From the NCBI GenBank assembly GCA_902521075.1, contig CABYQM010000003.1:1-64000 (forward strand): DNA of 64,000 nucleotides, given 5' to 3'. This document shows positions 8,881-17,274 of the stretch, piece after piece. A program made the position numbers and the translations under genes. Source of the stretch: an uncultured Pelagibacteraceae bacterium. Its GTDB lineage: Bacteria > Pseudomonadota > Alphaproteobacteria > Pelagibacterales > Pelagibacteraceae. Position 1 is the stretch's first letter. Each line of letters begins with the position of its first letter. The notes below the pieces were generated by a model that worked only from the letters and a program-made list of their open reading frames with translations, ran no database searches and was not told the origin of the DNA.

Positions 8881-8914
8881 TGCTAAAAATTTTAATTAAT
8901 CTAAAGTTATTATC

Positions 8915-9796
8915 ATGCTTTCCAAAAATCAATTAGGCTTTTTTTACATGTTTTTATCAATATGTGCCTTTTCATTTATGGATGTAATAGTCAAGTGGTC
9001 ATCAGATTATCCAATTGGACAGGTAATGTTCTTTAGAGGTCTATTTGGTATTTTGCCAATAATTTTTCTAGTTCCTAAGACAAGATTTAGAGATTTTTAC
9101 AAAACAAATAGACCAGGATTACATTTAATAAGATGTTGTTCAGGACTGATAGCTTTAGCTGCAATTTTTTTGGCACTAAGAAACCTACCACTTGCAACAG
9201 TGACAAGTATTTCATTTGCTGCACCTATATTTACAACTTTGCTATCAATATTTTTACTAAGTGAGAAAGTAGGAGTATATAGATGGGCCGCAGTATTTGT
9301 TGGTTTTATTGGTGTTTTAGTAATTACCCAACCAGGATTTTCTAGCTTAAATATTTATTATTTATTTCCAATTATCTTTTGTATTGGAATGTCTTACGTT
9401 GCAATTACAATTCGAAAACTTTCATCCACAGAACCAGTCTGGTTGATCTCATTCTTTTTTTCTTTTGCAATTACAATTGTTGGAGTTTTATCAATACCAT
9501 TTGGATGGATCATGCCAACTTTTAATGATTTCTTACTATTATGTACAATTGGCTTGTTGGGAGGAACAGCTAATTTATTATTAAGTCAATCATATAAATT
9601 ATCTGAGGTTTCTCTGGTTACACCTCTTAAATATTTAGGATTAATATTTGCAATATCTTTTGGATATTTTATTTGGGATGAAATTCCCACAATTAAAACA
9701 TTGATGGGTGCTTCACTGGTAATAATATCATCAATCATTATATTTCGAAGAGAAATATATTTAAATAAACAAGTAACGGTAAGTAGAAATGAGTAA
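8915..9796 (+). CDS. EamA/DMT-family membrane transporter
   Basis: This 293-residue integral membrane protein has about ten predicted hydrophobic helices in two EamA repeats. The first repeat has a conserved SFMDVIVKW and FFRG segment, and the second has GLLGGTANLLLSQSYKL. Family members export or import small metabolites such as amino acids, nucleobases or S-adenosylmethionine. The protein resembles the alphaproteobacterial RhaT/EamA group, but the substrate cannot be assigned. The alkA-like gene starts 8 bp inside its end, so the two are probably co-transcribed. Confidence 0.88.
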   Translation: MLSKNQLGFFYMFLSICAFSFMDVIVKWSSDYPIGQVMFFRGLFGILPIIFLVPKTRFRDFYKTNRPGLHLIRCCSGLIALAAIFLALRNLPLATVTSISFAAPIFTTLLSIFLLSEKVGVYRWAAVFVGFIGVLVITQPGFSSLNIYYLFPIIFCIGMSYVAITIRKLSSTEPVWLISFFFSFAITIVGVLSIPFGWIMPTFNDFLLLCTIGLLGGTANLLLSQSYKLSEVSLVTPLKYLGLIFAISFGYFIWDEIPTIKTLMGASLVIISSIIIFRREIYLNKQVTVSRNE

Positions 9797-10415
9797 GGCA
9801 CCGACATATTGGAAAAAAGCTAGAACATATCTTTCAAAAAAAGATAGTATTATGAGATCATTGATTAAAAAATATAAAGATAATAATTTAACTACTAGAA
9901 AAGATGTCTTTTATTCTTTATGTAAAAGTATAATAGGACAACAAATAAGTGTTGCTGCCGCAGACTCTGTCTTCAAAAAATTTGAATTGGCATGTAAAAA
10001 AAAAATTAATCCAAAAATTGTTTCAAAGCTTAAAACATCACAACTTAAAAAATGCGGTCTTAGTCGTCAAAAAATAAGGGGTATCTTGGAAATGTCTCAA
10101 AAATTTAAAGATAAAAGTTTTAATCCAAGATTAATTTCGAAAATGAGCGATGAAGAAGCAATTGTATACCTATCAACTTTAAGACAAATTGGAAGATGGT
10201 CAGCAGAGATGATTTTGTTATTTACTTATAATAGGTCTAATATCTGGCCAGTTCAGGATATTGGGTTATTAAGAGCAATATCAAACAACTATAAAAAAAA
10301 ATATTTTCCACCTGAAATTTTTGTAAAAAAGCTTCAAAAAAGATTTTCTCCATACTGCTCTGTTGCCACTTGGTATTTGTGGCGTTCAATTGATGACGAT
10401 ACTATTCAGTATTAG
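9789..10415 (+). CDS. DNA-3-methyladenine glycosylase II (AlkA/HhH-GPD family)
   Basis: This 208-residue base-excision repair glycosylase has an early IIGQQIS segment (49-55), the helix-hairpin-helix LRQIGRWSAEMILLF (131-145), and the catalytic Asp157 in WPVQDIGLL. It removes alkylated bases and leaves an abasic site. It lacks the N-terminal extra domain of E. coli AlkA, like many short bacterial AlkA homologues, and has no Cys cluster, so it is not an EndoIII/MutY-type enzyme. It overlaps the EamA gene by 8 bp and the convergent DUF1330 gene by 14 bp. Confidence 0.9.
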   Translation: MSKAPTYWKKARTYLSKKDSIMRSLIKKYKDNNLTTRKDVFYSLCKSIIGQQISVAAADSVFKKFELACKKKINPKIVSKLKTSQLKKCGLSRQKIRGILEMSQKFKDKSFNPRLISKMSDEEAIVYLSTLRQIGRWSAEMILLFTYNRSNIWPVQDIGLLRAISNNYKKKYFPPEIFVKKLQKRFSPYCSVATWYLWRSIDDDTIQY

Positions 10416-10698
10416 CACCCTCCACAATAAACATATGTCTTTTTGTAGTTTGTTCTGCATAAGACCAAGCTTTTAAATAATCTTCTGAGTCATGACAAGA
10501 TATGGCCATGTCATAACTGGGAAATTCCCAAATGACGGTCCTTAATATTTTGTCACCACTATAATATTTTAGTTTGCCTCCTCTAACTACAGGAGTACCA
10601 CCAAATTTTTTTATAACTGGTATTGCATTTTCACCATATTTTTTTAGGTTATCTTGATCTGAAATCTCTGTATACAAACTCACCCAATATGCCTTCAT
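10402..10698 (-). CDS. DUF1330 family protein (second tandem copy)
   Basis: This 98-residue protein starts MKAYWVSLYTEI and has the family features FGGTPVVRGGK, LRTVIWEFPSYDMAI and CHDSEDYLKAW. It is predicted to adopt a dimeric ferredoxin-like alpha/beta barrel fold, similar to antibiotic-monooxygenase or ABM-type proteins. No catalytic activity is established for the family. It lies 18 bp after a paralogue with the same layout and overlaps the end of alkA on the other strand. Role unknown. Confidence 0.85.
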   Translation of the reverse strand: MKAYWVSLYTEISDQDNLKKYGENAIPVIKKFGGTPVVRGGKLKYYSGDKILRTVIWEFPSYDMAISCHDSEDYLKAWSYAEQTTKRHMFIVEGANTE

Positions 10699-10716
10699 AT
10701 TTGCCCCTTTTCTAAG

Positions 10717-11007
10717 TTATTCCATTCCTTCAAATATCATATGTTCTCTAATTACATTATCTTTAAGATATGTTCTTGCCTCAACATATTCTTCAGAGTC
10801 GTAGCATTTTTTTGCAGTTTCCACGTCTGGGAACTCTGCAAGTGCTATTCTAACCATTTCTCTACCCTCAAGTGCAATGTTATTAGCACTTCGAGCTAAA
10901 ATTTTTCCAGAATGTTTTAATACAGCTTCCTTTGCTTTATCTGCATATTTTTTCATTCTTTCAGGGTCTTTAATTTCACTGTAAGTTGCAATCCAGTAAC
11001 CTTTCAT
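10717..11007 (-). CDS. DUF1330 family protein (first tandem copy)
   Basis: This 96-residue paralogue of the next gene shares the same N-terminus (MKGYWIATYSEI), the AEFPDVETAK segment and CYDSEEYVEAR. By eye the two share roughly a third of residues, so the duplication is old rather than a recent repeat. A good Shine-Dalgarno (AGGAG) sits just before the ATG. The short 5' spacer (27 bp) is shared with the divergent phosphoribosyltransferase gene and includes a T12 run. Function unknown. Confidence 0.85.
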   Translation of the reverse strand: MKGYWIATYSEIKDPERMKKYADKAKEAVLKHSGKILARSANNIALEGREMVRIALAEFPDVETAKKCYDSEEYVEARTYLKDNVIREHMIFEGME

Positions 11008-11049
11008 AATTCTCCTTTTTAATTTTTTTTTTTTATGTTACCAAATTTT

Positions 11050-11571
11050 ATGGCAGAAAAATTAATAATCAATTATGAAGATTATAAATTAGCAGTTGAA
11101 AAGTTAGCTCTTACAATTGAAAAAAATTACAAACCATCTGTTTTAGTTGGAATAATGAGGGGTGCAGCACCTATAATTGATATGCTATCAAGAATATTTA
11201 AATTGCCCACTGCTTATGTTGTTATTCAAAGTTATTCTGGAGAAACTGTAGAAAATAAACAGGGCGAACTTATTTTTGCAAGAGACATAAGCTCAATAGC
11301 TAAAAATGAAGACTTTAAAAATGTTTTATTAGTTGATGATTTATCTGATACTGGACTTACATTAAATGAAAGTATTAAATGGTTAAAAAATTATGCTCCA
11401 GTGAAAAACCATATTCAAGAAATAAAAACAGCTTGTCTTTGGAAAAAAAAATCCTCTTCTTTTACTCCAGATTTTTGTCCAATTTTACTAGATGGAGATC
11501 CTTGGATAGTTCAACCTTCAGAATATTATGATGAAATAGATATTAATGGTTTAAAGAAAAAACATTCATAA
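11050..11571 (+). CDS. Purine-type phosphoribosyltransferase
   Basis: The PRPP-binding signature VLLVDDLSDTGLT is intact and GIMRGAAP forms the PPi loop. The C-terminal GDPWIVQPSEYY resembles the base-binding region of xanthine/hypoxanthine phosphoribosyltransferases of the Gpt/COG2236 type. It would convert a purine base plus PRPP to the nucleotide. I prefer the internal ATG at 11050 (MAEKLIINYEDY); the track's start at 11035 adds MLPNF directly after a T12 run. Neither start has a Shine-Dalgarno. It converges on a nucleoside ABC transporter operon, which fits purine salvage. The exact base is inferred. Confidence 0.8.
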   Translation: MAEKLIINYEDYKLAVEKLALTIEKNYKPSVLVGIMRGAAPIIDMLSRIFKLPTAYVVIQSYSGETVENKQGELIFARDISSIAKNEDFKNVLLVDDLSDTGLTLNESIKWLKNYAPVKNHIQEIKTACLWKKKSSSFTPDFCPILLDGDPWIVQPSEYYDEIDINGLKKKHS

Positions 11572-11609
11572 AAAAAAGGCCAACTATGTAAGTTGGCCTT
11601 TTTAATTTT
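11572..11609. terminator. Bidirectional intrinsic terminator
   Basis: Perfect inverted repeat AGGCCAACT / AGTTGGCCT (11577-11599, 5-nt loop ATGTA) flanked by an A-run on the left and a T-run on the right. It can therefore stop transcription both of the phosphoribosyltransferase gene (+) and of the BMP transporter operon (-). It is one of only two GC-rich hairpins between convergent genes here. Confidence 0.9.
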
Positions 11610-11619
11610 TTTTTAAAAA

Positions 11620-12684
11620 TTATTTTGGAATATCTCCTTCAACACCTTTTACATAAACACTCATTCCAGCTAACATTCCATCATCAGCAACTTTCCCTTC
11701 TGCTACTAATATATTACCTTTTTGGTCATATATAGGACCTGTGAACGAATGAACTTTTCCTGATGCTAGATCTTTTTGAAGCTGCTCTACTTCTTTAACT
11801 AAGTCAGCACCCATTGCAGAATTATATGGTCCCATAGCAACCATACCTTCCTTTAATCCATGCCATGTATCTTGTTGATTCCATTTACCATCTCTTGCAG
11901 CAATTGCTCTTTCAACATAATATGGTGCCCAATCATCAATAATTGAAGTCAAGATTGATTTAGGAGCAAATCTCTGCATGTCACTTGCTTGACCAAATGA
12001 CCAAACACCTGCTTTCTCTGCTGTTTGAACTGGTGCTGTACTATCTGTATGTTGCATAATTACATCTGCACCTTGATCGATTAAAGCTTGCGCTGCTTCA
12101 GCTTCTTTACCTGGATCATACCAAGTAAATACCCATACAATTTTAGTTTTAATATTTGGATTGACTTTTTGTGCAGCAAGGGTCATTGCATTAATTCCTC
12201 TTATTACTTCAGGAATTGGAAAAGATGCAATATAGCCAATCGTGTTAGTTTTGGTCATTTTTCCAGCAATATGGCCTAAAAGAGTTCTTCCTTCGTAAAA
12301 TCTTGCAGAATAGGTAGAAACATTTGGGTGCTCTCTTTTATAACCTGTTGCGTGTTCAAATTTTACGTTTGGAAAATCTTTTGCAACTTTGTTAGTTGGA
12401 TCCATATATCCAAAACTAGTTGTAAAAATTAAGTCGTGGCCAGATTGAGCCAGTTGTCTTATCACTCTTTCTGCATCAGCACCTTCTGGAACACTTTCAA
12501 CAAATGTTGTTTTTATTCCAGCTGCCTCTACAGCGTTTCTACCTTCGTGATGTTGAAATGTCCATCCATGGTCACCAGTTGGACCAACATAAACAAAACC
12601 AACTTTAAAATCCGCATTTGAGTTTACACTAAACCCAAGTAGAAAAATTGCAGAAATTAAATATCTAAAAAAGTTTTTATACAT
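11620..12684 (-). CDS. BMP-family substrate-binding protein of a nucleoside ABC transporter
   Basis: This periplasmic binding protein starts MYKNFFRYLISAIFLLGF with a signal peptide ending near SNADF. I place the start at 12684: AGGGGAAA lies just upstream and the signal peptide begins there. The track's 370-aa version adds 16 charged residues. Core features are VGFVYVGPTGDHGWTF-like N-terminus, GHDLIFTTSFGY and ADVIMQHTDST, typical of the Med/BMP (PnrA-like) family that binds purine nucleosides. It is the last gene of the operon, 88 bp after the second permease. That spacer carries an AT-only dyad next to a T10 run and may hold its own promoter. Confidence 0.92.
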   Translation of the reverse strand: MYKNFFRYLISAIFLLGFSVNSNADFKVGFVYVGPTGDHGWTFQHHEGRNAVEAAGIKTTFVESVPEGADAERVIRQLAQSGHDLIFTTSFGYMDPTNKVAKDFPNVKFEHATGYKREHPNVSTYSARFYEGRTLLGHIAGKMTKTNTIGYIASFPIPEVIRGINAMTLAAQKVNPNIKTKIVWVFTWYDPGKEAEAAQALIDQGADVIMQHTDSTAPVQTAEKAGVWSFGQASDMQRFAPKSILTSIIDDWAPYYVERAIAARDGKWNQQDTWHGLKEGMVAMGPYNSAMGADLVKEVEQLQKDLASGKVHSFTGPIYDQKGNILVAEGKVADDGMLAGMSVYVKGVEGDIPK

Positions 12685-12772
12685 TTTGAATTTCCCCTCT
12701 AAATTTTTTTTGTGAAGCTTTAAGTTAATCAAAATTCATAAAAAAAAAATAATTATTTTCGAATAGCTAACA

Positions 12773-13705
12773 TTACTTTTCCTTATAGAATATTCTTCCT
12801 AAGGAGGTAGGAGTATTCAGTTTTATTTTTCTACTGTCACGAGAGATTACAACTAAAACTATTATTGTCATTAGATAAGGTAATGCACTTAAAAATTGAA
12901 CTGGTATTCTAAACCCAATTGCTTGCATATGTAATTGCAGAATTGTAATCCCACCAAAAATTAAAGCACCAATTAAAACTTTTATAGGACTCCAGGTTGC
13001 AAATACAACCAAAGCCAAAGCTATCCATCCTCTTCCAGCTGTCATATTTTCAATCCACTGTGGAGTGTATATTAAGGATAGATATGCACCTGCCAAGCCA
13101 CACATAGCTCCTCCATAAAGAATACAACAGTATCTAACTATAATAACATTTATACCTTGATTAGATGCCGAAACAGGCGAATCACCAACAGCTCTAACAA
13201 CTAAACCTAATTTAGTTTTTTTCAAAAAATAATTAGTTAAAAATGGTAAAGCAAAAGCAAAATATAATACTATAGAGTGTCCAAATAATATTGGTCCAAA
13301 AAATGGAATACTTTCTCTTAAACTTGAAAATAAAATTGGAAATTCTTTTCCAGGGATACCAACAAAATTCTTTCCCAACATTGCGGATAAACCAATGCCA
13401 AAAATAGTTAATGCCAAACCTGTTGCAACATGGTTTGTAAGAAGAGATTGCGTTAAAAATCCAAAGATCAGTGAAATTATAACTCCTGAGAACATAGAGC
13501 CTACGATTGCTATAAAAAGGTTGTCTGTTATTACCATTAAAGCAAAACCAGATATTGCTCCGATTATCATCATTCCTTCGACACCTAAATTTAAAACGCC
13601 TGATCTTTCAGTAATTAATTCACCTGACGCAGCAAGTATTAATGGCACAGATGAAGCCATTATTGATCCTATCAGAATTCCTATAAAACTAATGTCTAAG
13701 CTCAT
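12773..13705 (-). CDS. ABC transporter permease, NupQ/YufQ-like
   Basis: This 310-residue integral membrane protein has about eight to nine hydrophobic helices. It carries family segments LGVEGMMIIGAISGF, NHVATGLALTIFGIG and AVGDSPVSASNQGINV, the last being the cytoplasmic coupling region that contacts the ATPase. It is one of two non-identical permeases expected for BMP-type nucleoside importers. Its start overlaps the end of the upstream permease by 17 bp. Confidence 0.92.
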   Translation of the reverse strand: MSLDISFIGILIGSIMASSVPLILAASGELITERSGVLNLGVEGMMIIGAISGFALMVITDNLFIAIVGSMFSGVIISLIFGFLTQSLLTNHVATGLALTIFGIGLSAMLGKNFVGIPGKEFPILFSSLRESIPFFGPILFGHSIVLYFAFALPFLTNYFLKKTKLGLVVRAVGDSPVSASNQGINVIIVRYCCILYGGAMCGLAGAYLSLIYTPQWIENMTAGRGWIALALVVFATWSPIKVLIGALIFGGITILQLHMQAIGFRIPVQFLSALPYLMTIIVLVVISRDSRKIKLNTPTSLGRIFYKEK

Positions 13706-14768
13706 TTTTTTTTAAATTTAAAATTTTAACTTTGAAAAAAAGCAAATAATCAGATGCGAGCAAAAAAAATAAGATCATACCCTGAAATACTTGGCCAGTA
13801 TATTTTGGTATTTGTAAAAAAATTTGAGCCGTTTCAGCACCGAGGTATGTCAATGCAACAACCAAAGATGCAAAAATTATGCCAAAAGGATTAAGACGAC
13901 CTAAAAAAGCAACAATAATTGCTGTAAAACCGTAATCGGGGGATATCATTCTATGCAGTTGTCCAATAGGCCCAGTAATTTCACCAACACCAGCTAATCC
14001 CGCACAAGCACCACTAATCATAAAAACAACCAAAATCATGGTTTTTCCTTTAAACCCAGCATACTTAGCGGTTTTTAAACTTAGACCAGATACTTTAATC
14101 TGAAAGCCTAAATAGGTTTTATAAAGAATAAACCAACTCAGCATAACTGCTGCAAGAGCTAAAAAAATACCAGCATGAATTCTCAAACTCTCAAATAATA
14201 ATGGCATTCTAGATGAGTCACTAAATTGTCTTGTTTCAGGAAAATTAAAACCTTCAGGATTACTCCATGGCCCAACTACCAAGTAATCTAAGAGTAGCTT
14301 TGAAACGTAAACCAACATAAGACTAACTAAAATCTCGTTTGTATTAAAATATGTTTTAAGAATTGCTGGGATAAGTGCAAAGATCATTCCTCCGATTGCT
14401 CCAGCAAGTATAACTAAAGGAAGTATATAAAAACCTTCTTGATTATAAAATAAAAGAGCAACCCCACCTCCTACAATTGCACCAAAAGTTAATTGTCCTT
14501 CTGCACCAATATTCCAATTATTACTTTTAAAACAAAATGATAAACCAATAGCAATTAAGCAAAGGGGTGTTGCTTTGAGTAACAATTCACTGAGGCCATA
14601 TAAATTTGAAATTGGAGTTATAAAGTAAAACTTAAGTGCTTCTATTGGATTAAAACCTAAAATATAAAAAATTATACCACCACCTAAAATTGTAAGTATG
14701 ATTGCAATAAAAGGAGTAAAAAAATATAATGCCATTGGTACATCATTTCTTTTTTCAATTTTAATCAA
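13689..14768 (-). CDS. ABC transporter permease, NupP/YufP-like
   Basis: This 359-residue permease has multiple hydrophobic helices and the family marks LIAIGLSFCFKSNNWNIGAEGQ, NTNEILVSLMLVYVS and the coupling segment VSGLSLKTAKYAGFKGK. It pairs with the smaller permease to form the membrane channel. Its start overlaps the ATPase stop by 8 bp, indicating coupled translation. Assignment to nucleoside rather than sugar transport rests on the neighbouring BMP-type binding protein. Confidence 0.92.
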   Translation of the reverse strand: MIKIEKRNDVPMALYFFTPFIAIILTILGGGIIFYILGFNPIEALKFYFITPISNLYGLSELLLKATPLCLIAIGLSFCFKSNNWNIGAEGQLTFGAIVGGGVALLFYNQEGFYILPLVILAGAIGGMIFALIPAILKTYFNTNEILVSLMLVYVSKLLLDYLVVGPWSNPEGFNFPETRQFSDSSRMPLLFESLRIHAGIFLALAAVMLSWFILYKTYLGFQIKVSGLSLKTAKYAGFKGKTMILVVFMISGACAGLAGVGEITGPIGQLHRMISPDYGFTAIIVAFLGRLNPFGIIFASLVVALTYLGAETAQIFLQIPKYTGQVFQGMILFFLLASDYLLFFKVKILNLKKNELRH

Positions 14769-16260
14769 TGGAACCTCCTCCCATTAGAAGTCCTAATTTT
14801 TCTGGAGTCACTTCCTCTGAGGGCATTATTTTTGAAAGCTTGCCTTTGTAAATAACTGCAATTCTATCACTTAGTTTTAATAACTCCTCCGTGTCTGTAG
14901 AAATCAAAATCGTTGATTTTTCTTGATTATTAATTTTTATAAGTGTTTCATGAATATAATTGATTGCACCCACATCGAGTCCCCATGTTGGATTGTAACA
15001 AATTAATAATTCCGGAGCTGTAATTAATTCCCTCCCTAAAATAAGTTTTTGCAAATTTCCACCCGATAGAAATTGACTTTTTAATTCTACATTGTCAGTA
15101 TTTACTGAGAAATCAGATAATATTTTCTTAGAATGCTCTTTAATTTTTCTTTCATTTACCAAACCTTTTTCAAAAAAATTTGATGACTTGAAATTATTTA
15201 AAGCTACATTTTCGTATATTTTTAATTCAGGTACAGCTGCTTGAGATATTCTATCTTCAGGAGAAAAAGCCATTAAATACTCTCGTCGTTGCTTTGGATT
15301 AAGCTTAGCAATTTCTTTATTTCGAAAAATGATTGATGTATCAGGTGTAATAATTTCCCCACTCAAAATTTGAAAGAGTTCGTTTTGACCATTACCAGAA
15401 ATACCTGCTATACCTAAACATTCTCCTTTCTTTACAGAAAAGTTTAGATTAACTAAATTTGTTTCAAAAGGATCATCGCTATAAAAATTTAAATGTTTTA
15501 CTTTAAATATCTCATCTTTATTTTTGGAAATATTAATTTTTTTCTTAATTTTCGCTAGTTTTTGACCAACCATCTTATTTGCGAGAGTTTCAACTTTTTC
15601 ATTTTGTGTTTGGCTAACAGATACGACCTTACCTTTTCGCATTACTGCAACTTCATCGCATAAAGACAAAACTTCTTTTAATTTGTGAGTAATGTAAATA
15701 ATTAATATTCCTTCATCACAGAATTTTTTTAAAGATATAAATAATTCTTCTGTTTCTTGCTCAGTCAAAACAGATGTAGGCTCGTCCATGATTAAAACTT
15801 TAGGGCTTCTTAAAAGGCATCTTATAATCTCAACTTTTTGCTTTTGTCCTGCTGATAAATTTAATACAGGAACATCAAGGTCAATACTAAAGTTATATTT
15901 TTTTAATATTTCATTTATTCTTACCCTTAAACTTTTGTTATCTTCAGTTGCATCTATACTTAAGTTTTCAAATACTGACAAAGTTTCAAATAAATTGAAA
16001 TGCTGAAAAACCATTCCAATTTTATTTTTTTTGGCATCTAGTGGAGAACTTAATTTTAAATTTTTTTCATTTAAAAAAACCTCACCATTATCTGGGCTTA
16101 TTACGCCAGACAAAATTTTTACCAATGTGGATTTACCAGCTCCGTTCTCTCCCAAAAGTGCGTATATTTTTCCACTTTTAAATTGAAGAGATACATTATC
16201 ATTAGCTACACATCCTGGATATATTTTTGATATATTTGATATTCTTAAGTCTGTTGCCAT
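14761..16260 (-). CDS. Nucleoside ABC transporter ATP-binding protein (two ABC domains)
   Basis: This 499-residue protein has two fused ABC domains. Domain 1 is complete: Walker A GENGAGKST, signature LSAGQKQK, Walker B VLIMDEPTS. Domain 2 has a degenerate Walker A (GISGNGQNE), an intact signature LSGGNLQK and a Walker B region with NPTWGLDVGA in place of DEPTxGLD. This asymmetry is normal for the NupO/YufO/RbsA group. As the first gene of the operon it is preceded by the 138-bp divergent spacer 16261-16398, which contains an 8-bp inverted repeat. Confidence 0.94.
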   Translation of the reverse strand: MATDLRISNISKIYPGCVANDNVSLQFKSGKIYALLGENGAGKSTLVKILSGVISPDNGEVFLNEKNLKLSSPLDAKKNKIGMVFQHFNLFETLSVFENLSIDATEDNKSLRVRINEILKKYNFSIDLDVPVLNLSAGQKQKVEIIRCLLRSPKVLIMDEPTSVLTEQETEELFISLKKFCDEGILIIYITHKLKEVLSLCDEVAVMRKGKVVSVSQTQNEKVETLANKMVGQKLAKIKKKINISKNKDEIFKVKHLNFYSDDPFETNLVNLNFSVKKGECLGIAGISGNGQNELFQILSGEIITPDTSIIFRNKEIAKLNPKQRREYLMAFSPEDRISQAAVPELKIYENVALNNFKSSNFFEKGLVNERKIKEHSKKILSDFSVNTDNVELKSQFLSGGNLQKLILGRELITAPELLICYNPTWGLDVGAINYIHETLIKINNQEKSTILISTDTEELLKLSDRIAVIYKGKLSKIMPSEEVTPEKLGLLMGGGSID

Positions 16261-16338
16261 AGCATTTCTTTAATATAATAAATCAATAACTCAATAATCT
16301 TTAAAATTTCCTATCTTTTCAAATTTGTATTAAATTCA

Positions 16339-16370
16339 AACAATTTAATGAAAGTTTTGAACAAATTGTT
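16339..16370. repeat. Inverted repeat in divergent promoter region (possible operator)
   Basis: AACAATTT (16339-16346) and AAATTGTT (16363-16370) are perfect reverse complements, 24 bp centre to centre. They lie between the nucleoside ABC operon (-) and a lipoprotein gene (+). A repressor site is possible, but the arms are AT-rich and could be chance. Confidence 0.3.
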
Positions 16371-16398
16371 AACATAATTCAACTTTAGGTATGTATTA

Positions 16399-16731
16399 AT
16401 GATTATCGCTTTTAAATATAATACTTTATCAAAAAAGTTTATTGCTCTGTTTATCACATTAACAATAATTTTTTTAACTGGATGCCAGACAATTAAAAAG
16501 AAATCTGATGAAGTGGCTGAAAAAGAGAACGAGAAATTTGGTCAATTCGTTGGAAAAGAAGTTAATGAGATGAGATTAGAATTAGGCTCACCTTCAGAAG
16601 ATTTTGTAAATGAACTTGGAAATGAAATGCTTATCTACAAAACAAAAAAATATGGAATTCCTTGTGAAAGAAAATTTGAGGTGAATGCATCAGGAGTCAT
16701 TATCGGATTTAGCTCTAGCGGATGTATTTAA
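16399..16731 (+). CDS. Small SmpA/BamE-like lipoprotein, unknown role
   Basis: This 110-residue protein has an N-terminal hydrophobic segment and lipobox FLTGC (Cys29), so it is a probable lipoprotein. The mature part contains FGQFVGKEVNEMRLELGSPSEDF, a pattern (short helix pair, then G-x-P) seen in SmpA/OmlA (BamE-like) folds. Late Cys residues (about 93 and 109) could form a disulfide. I do not recognise a specific orthologue. The similarity is suggestive only. A GC-rich hairpin follows the stop. Confidence 0.7.
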   Translation: MIIAFKYNTLSKKFIALFITLTIIFLTGCQTIKKKSDEVAEKENEKFGQFVGKEVNEMRLELGSPSEDFVNELGNEMLIYKTKKYGIPCERKFEVNASGVIIGFSSSGCI

Positions 16732-16732
16732 T

Positions 16733-16755
16733 CTTGTGGGGACTAGCCCCACAAG
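16733..16755. terminator. GC-rich hairpin between convergent genes
   Basis: Nine-bp perfect stem CTTGTGGGG / CCCCACAAG with a 5-nt loop sits between the lipoprotein stop and the hsp20 stop. Neither side has a proper T-run, so it may act as a 3'-end stabiliser or a weak bidirectional terminator rather than a classical one. Confidence 0.55.
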
Positions 16756-16763
16756 CAAGGTAC

Positions 16764-17210
16764 TTATTTAATTTCAATAAGTTTCTTTTTTTTATGGTCC
16801 GGAATAATCCTTTCACATGCAATTGTTAAAAGACCATCTTTTAACTCTGCACCATTCACTTTTACATCATCAGCAATTGTAAATGATCTTGCAAATTGTC
16901 TTTGCGATATACCTTTGTGGATTATTTCCCCATCTTGGTTTTTATTTTCACTTCTATCAACTTGTTTAGTTCTTACAGTTAATAGATTATCTTCAAACTC
17001 TACCTCAACATCTTTTTTGTTAAAACCAGCTAAAGCAACCTCAATTGAGTAGTTATCTTTGCCAGTTCTTCTTATGTTGTAAGGTGGGTAGTTTGATTGC
17101 ATACTTAAACCACCATTGCCCAACATGCTTTCGAATTGGTCAAACATATCGTCAAAACCAATTGAGAAAGGCCGAAGTGAGTTGAAAATTGATAGATCCT
17201 TACTTGTCAT
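16764..17210 (-). CDS. Hsp20 / IbpA-type small heat shock protein
   Basis: This 148-residue chaperone that holds unfolding proteins has a short N-terminal arm (FNSLRPFSIGFDDMF) and a central alpha-crystallin domain (about 42-135) with YSIEVALAGFNKKDVEVEFEDN and a final LTIACERIIP strand. A C-terminal I-x-I anchor (LIEIK) is used in oligomer assembly. Strong Shine-Dalgarno AAAGGAGG precedes the ATG but can be masked by a ROSE-like hairpin, and a CTTGAAA/-10 pair typical of RpoH promoters lies upstream. Expression is therefore likely heat-controlled at two levels. Confidence 0.95.
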   Translation of the reverse strand: MTSKDLSIFNSLRPFSIGFDDMFDQFESMLGNGGLSMQSNYPPYNIRRTGKDNYSIEVALAGFNKKDVEVEFEDNLLTVRTKQVDRSENKNQDGEIIHKGISQRQFARSFTIADDVKVNGAELKDGLLTIACERIIPDHKKKKLIEIK

Positions 17211-17268
17211 ATTATCCTCCTTTAATTAAGCAAGTTTATTTATTGATAGCCCCATTAGGCGACTAACG
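17211..17268 (-). promoter_or_regulatory. ROSE-like RNA thermometer in hsp20 leader (candidate)
   Basis: Read in the hsp20 direction, the leader has CTTGCTT, then AATTA, then AAGGAG. This pairs as C-G, U-A, U-G, bulged G, C-G, U-A, U-A around the Shine-Dalgarno. It matches the UUGCU/AGGA core of ROSE elements found before small heat-shock genes in proteobacteria. A second hairpin CGTTAG-TCGC-CTAATG (17253-17268) starts where the RpoH-type promoter predicts the transcript to begin. Structure is inferred from sequence only. Confidence 0.6.
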
Positions 17269-17274
17269 ATGTAT

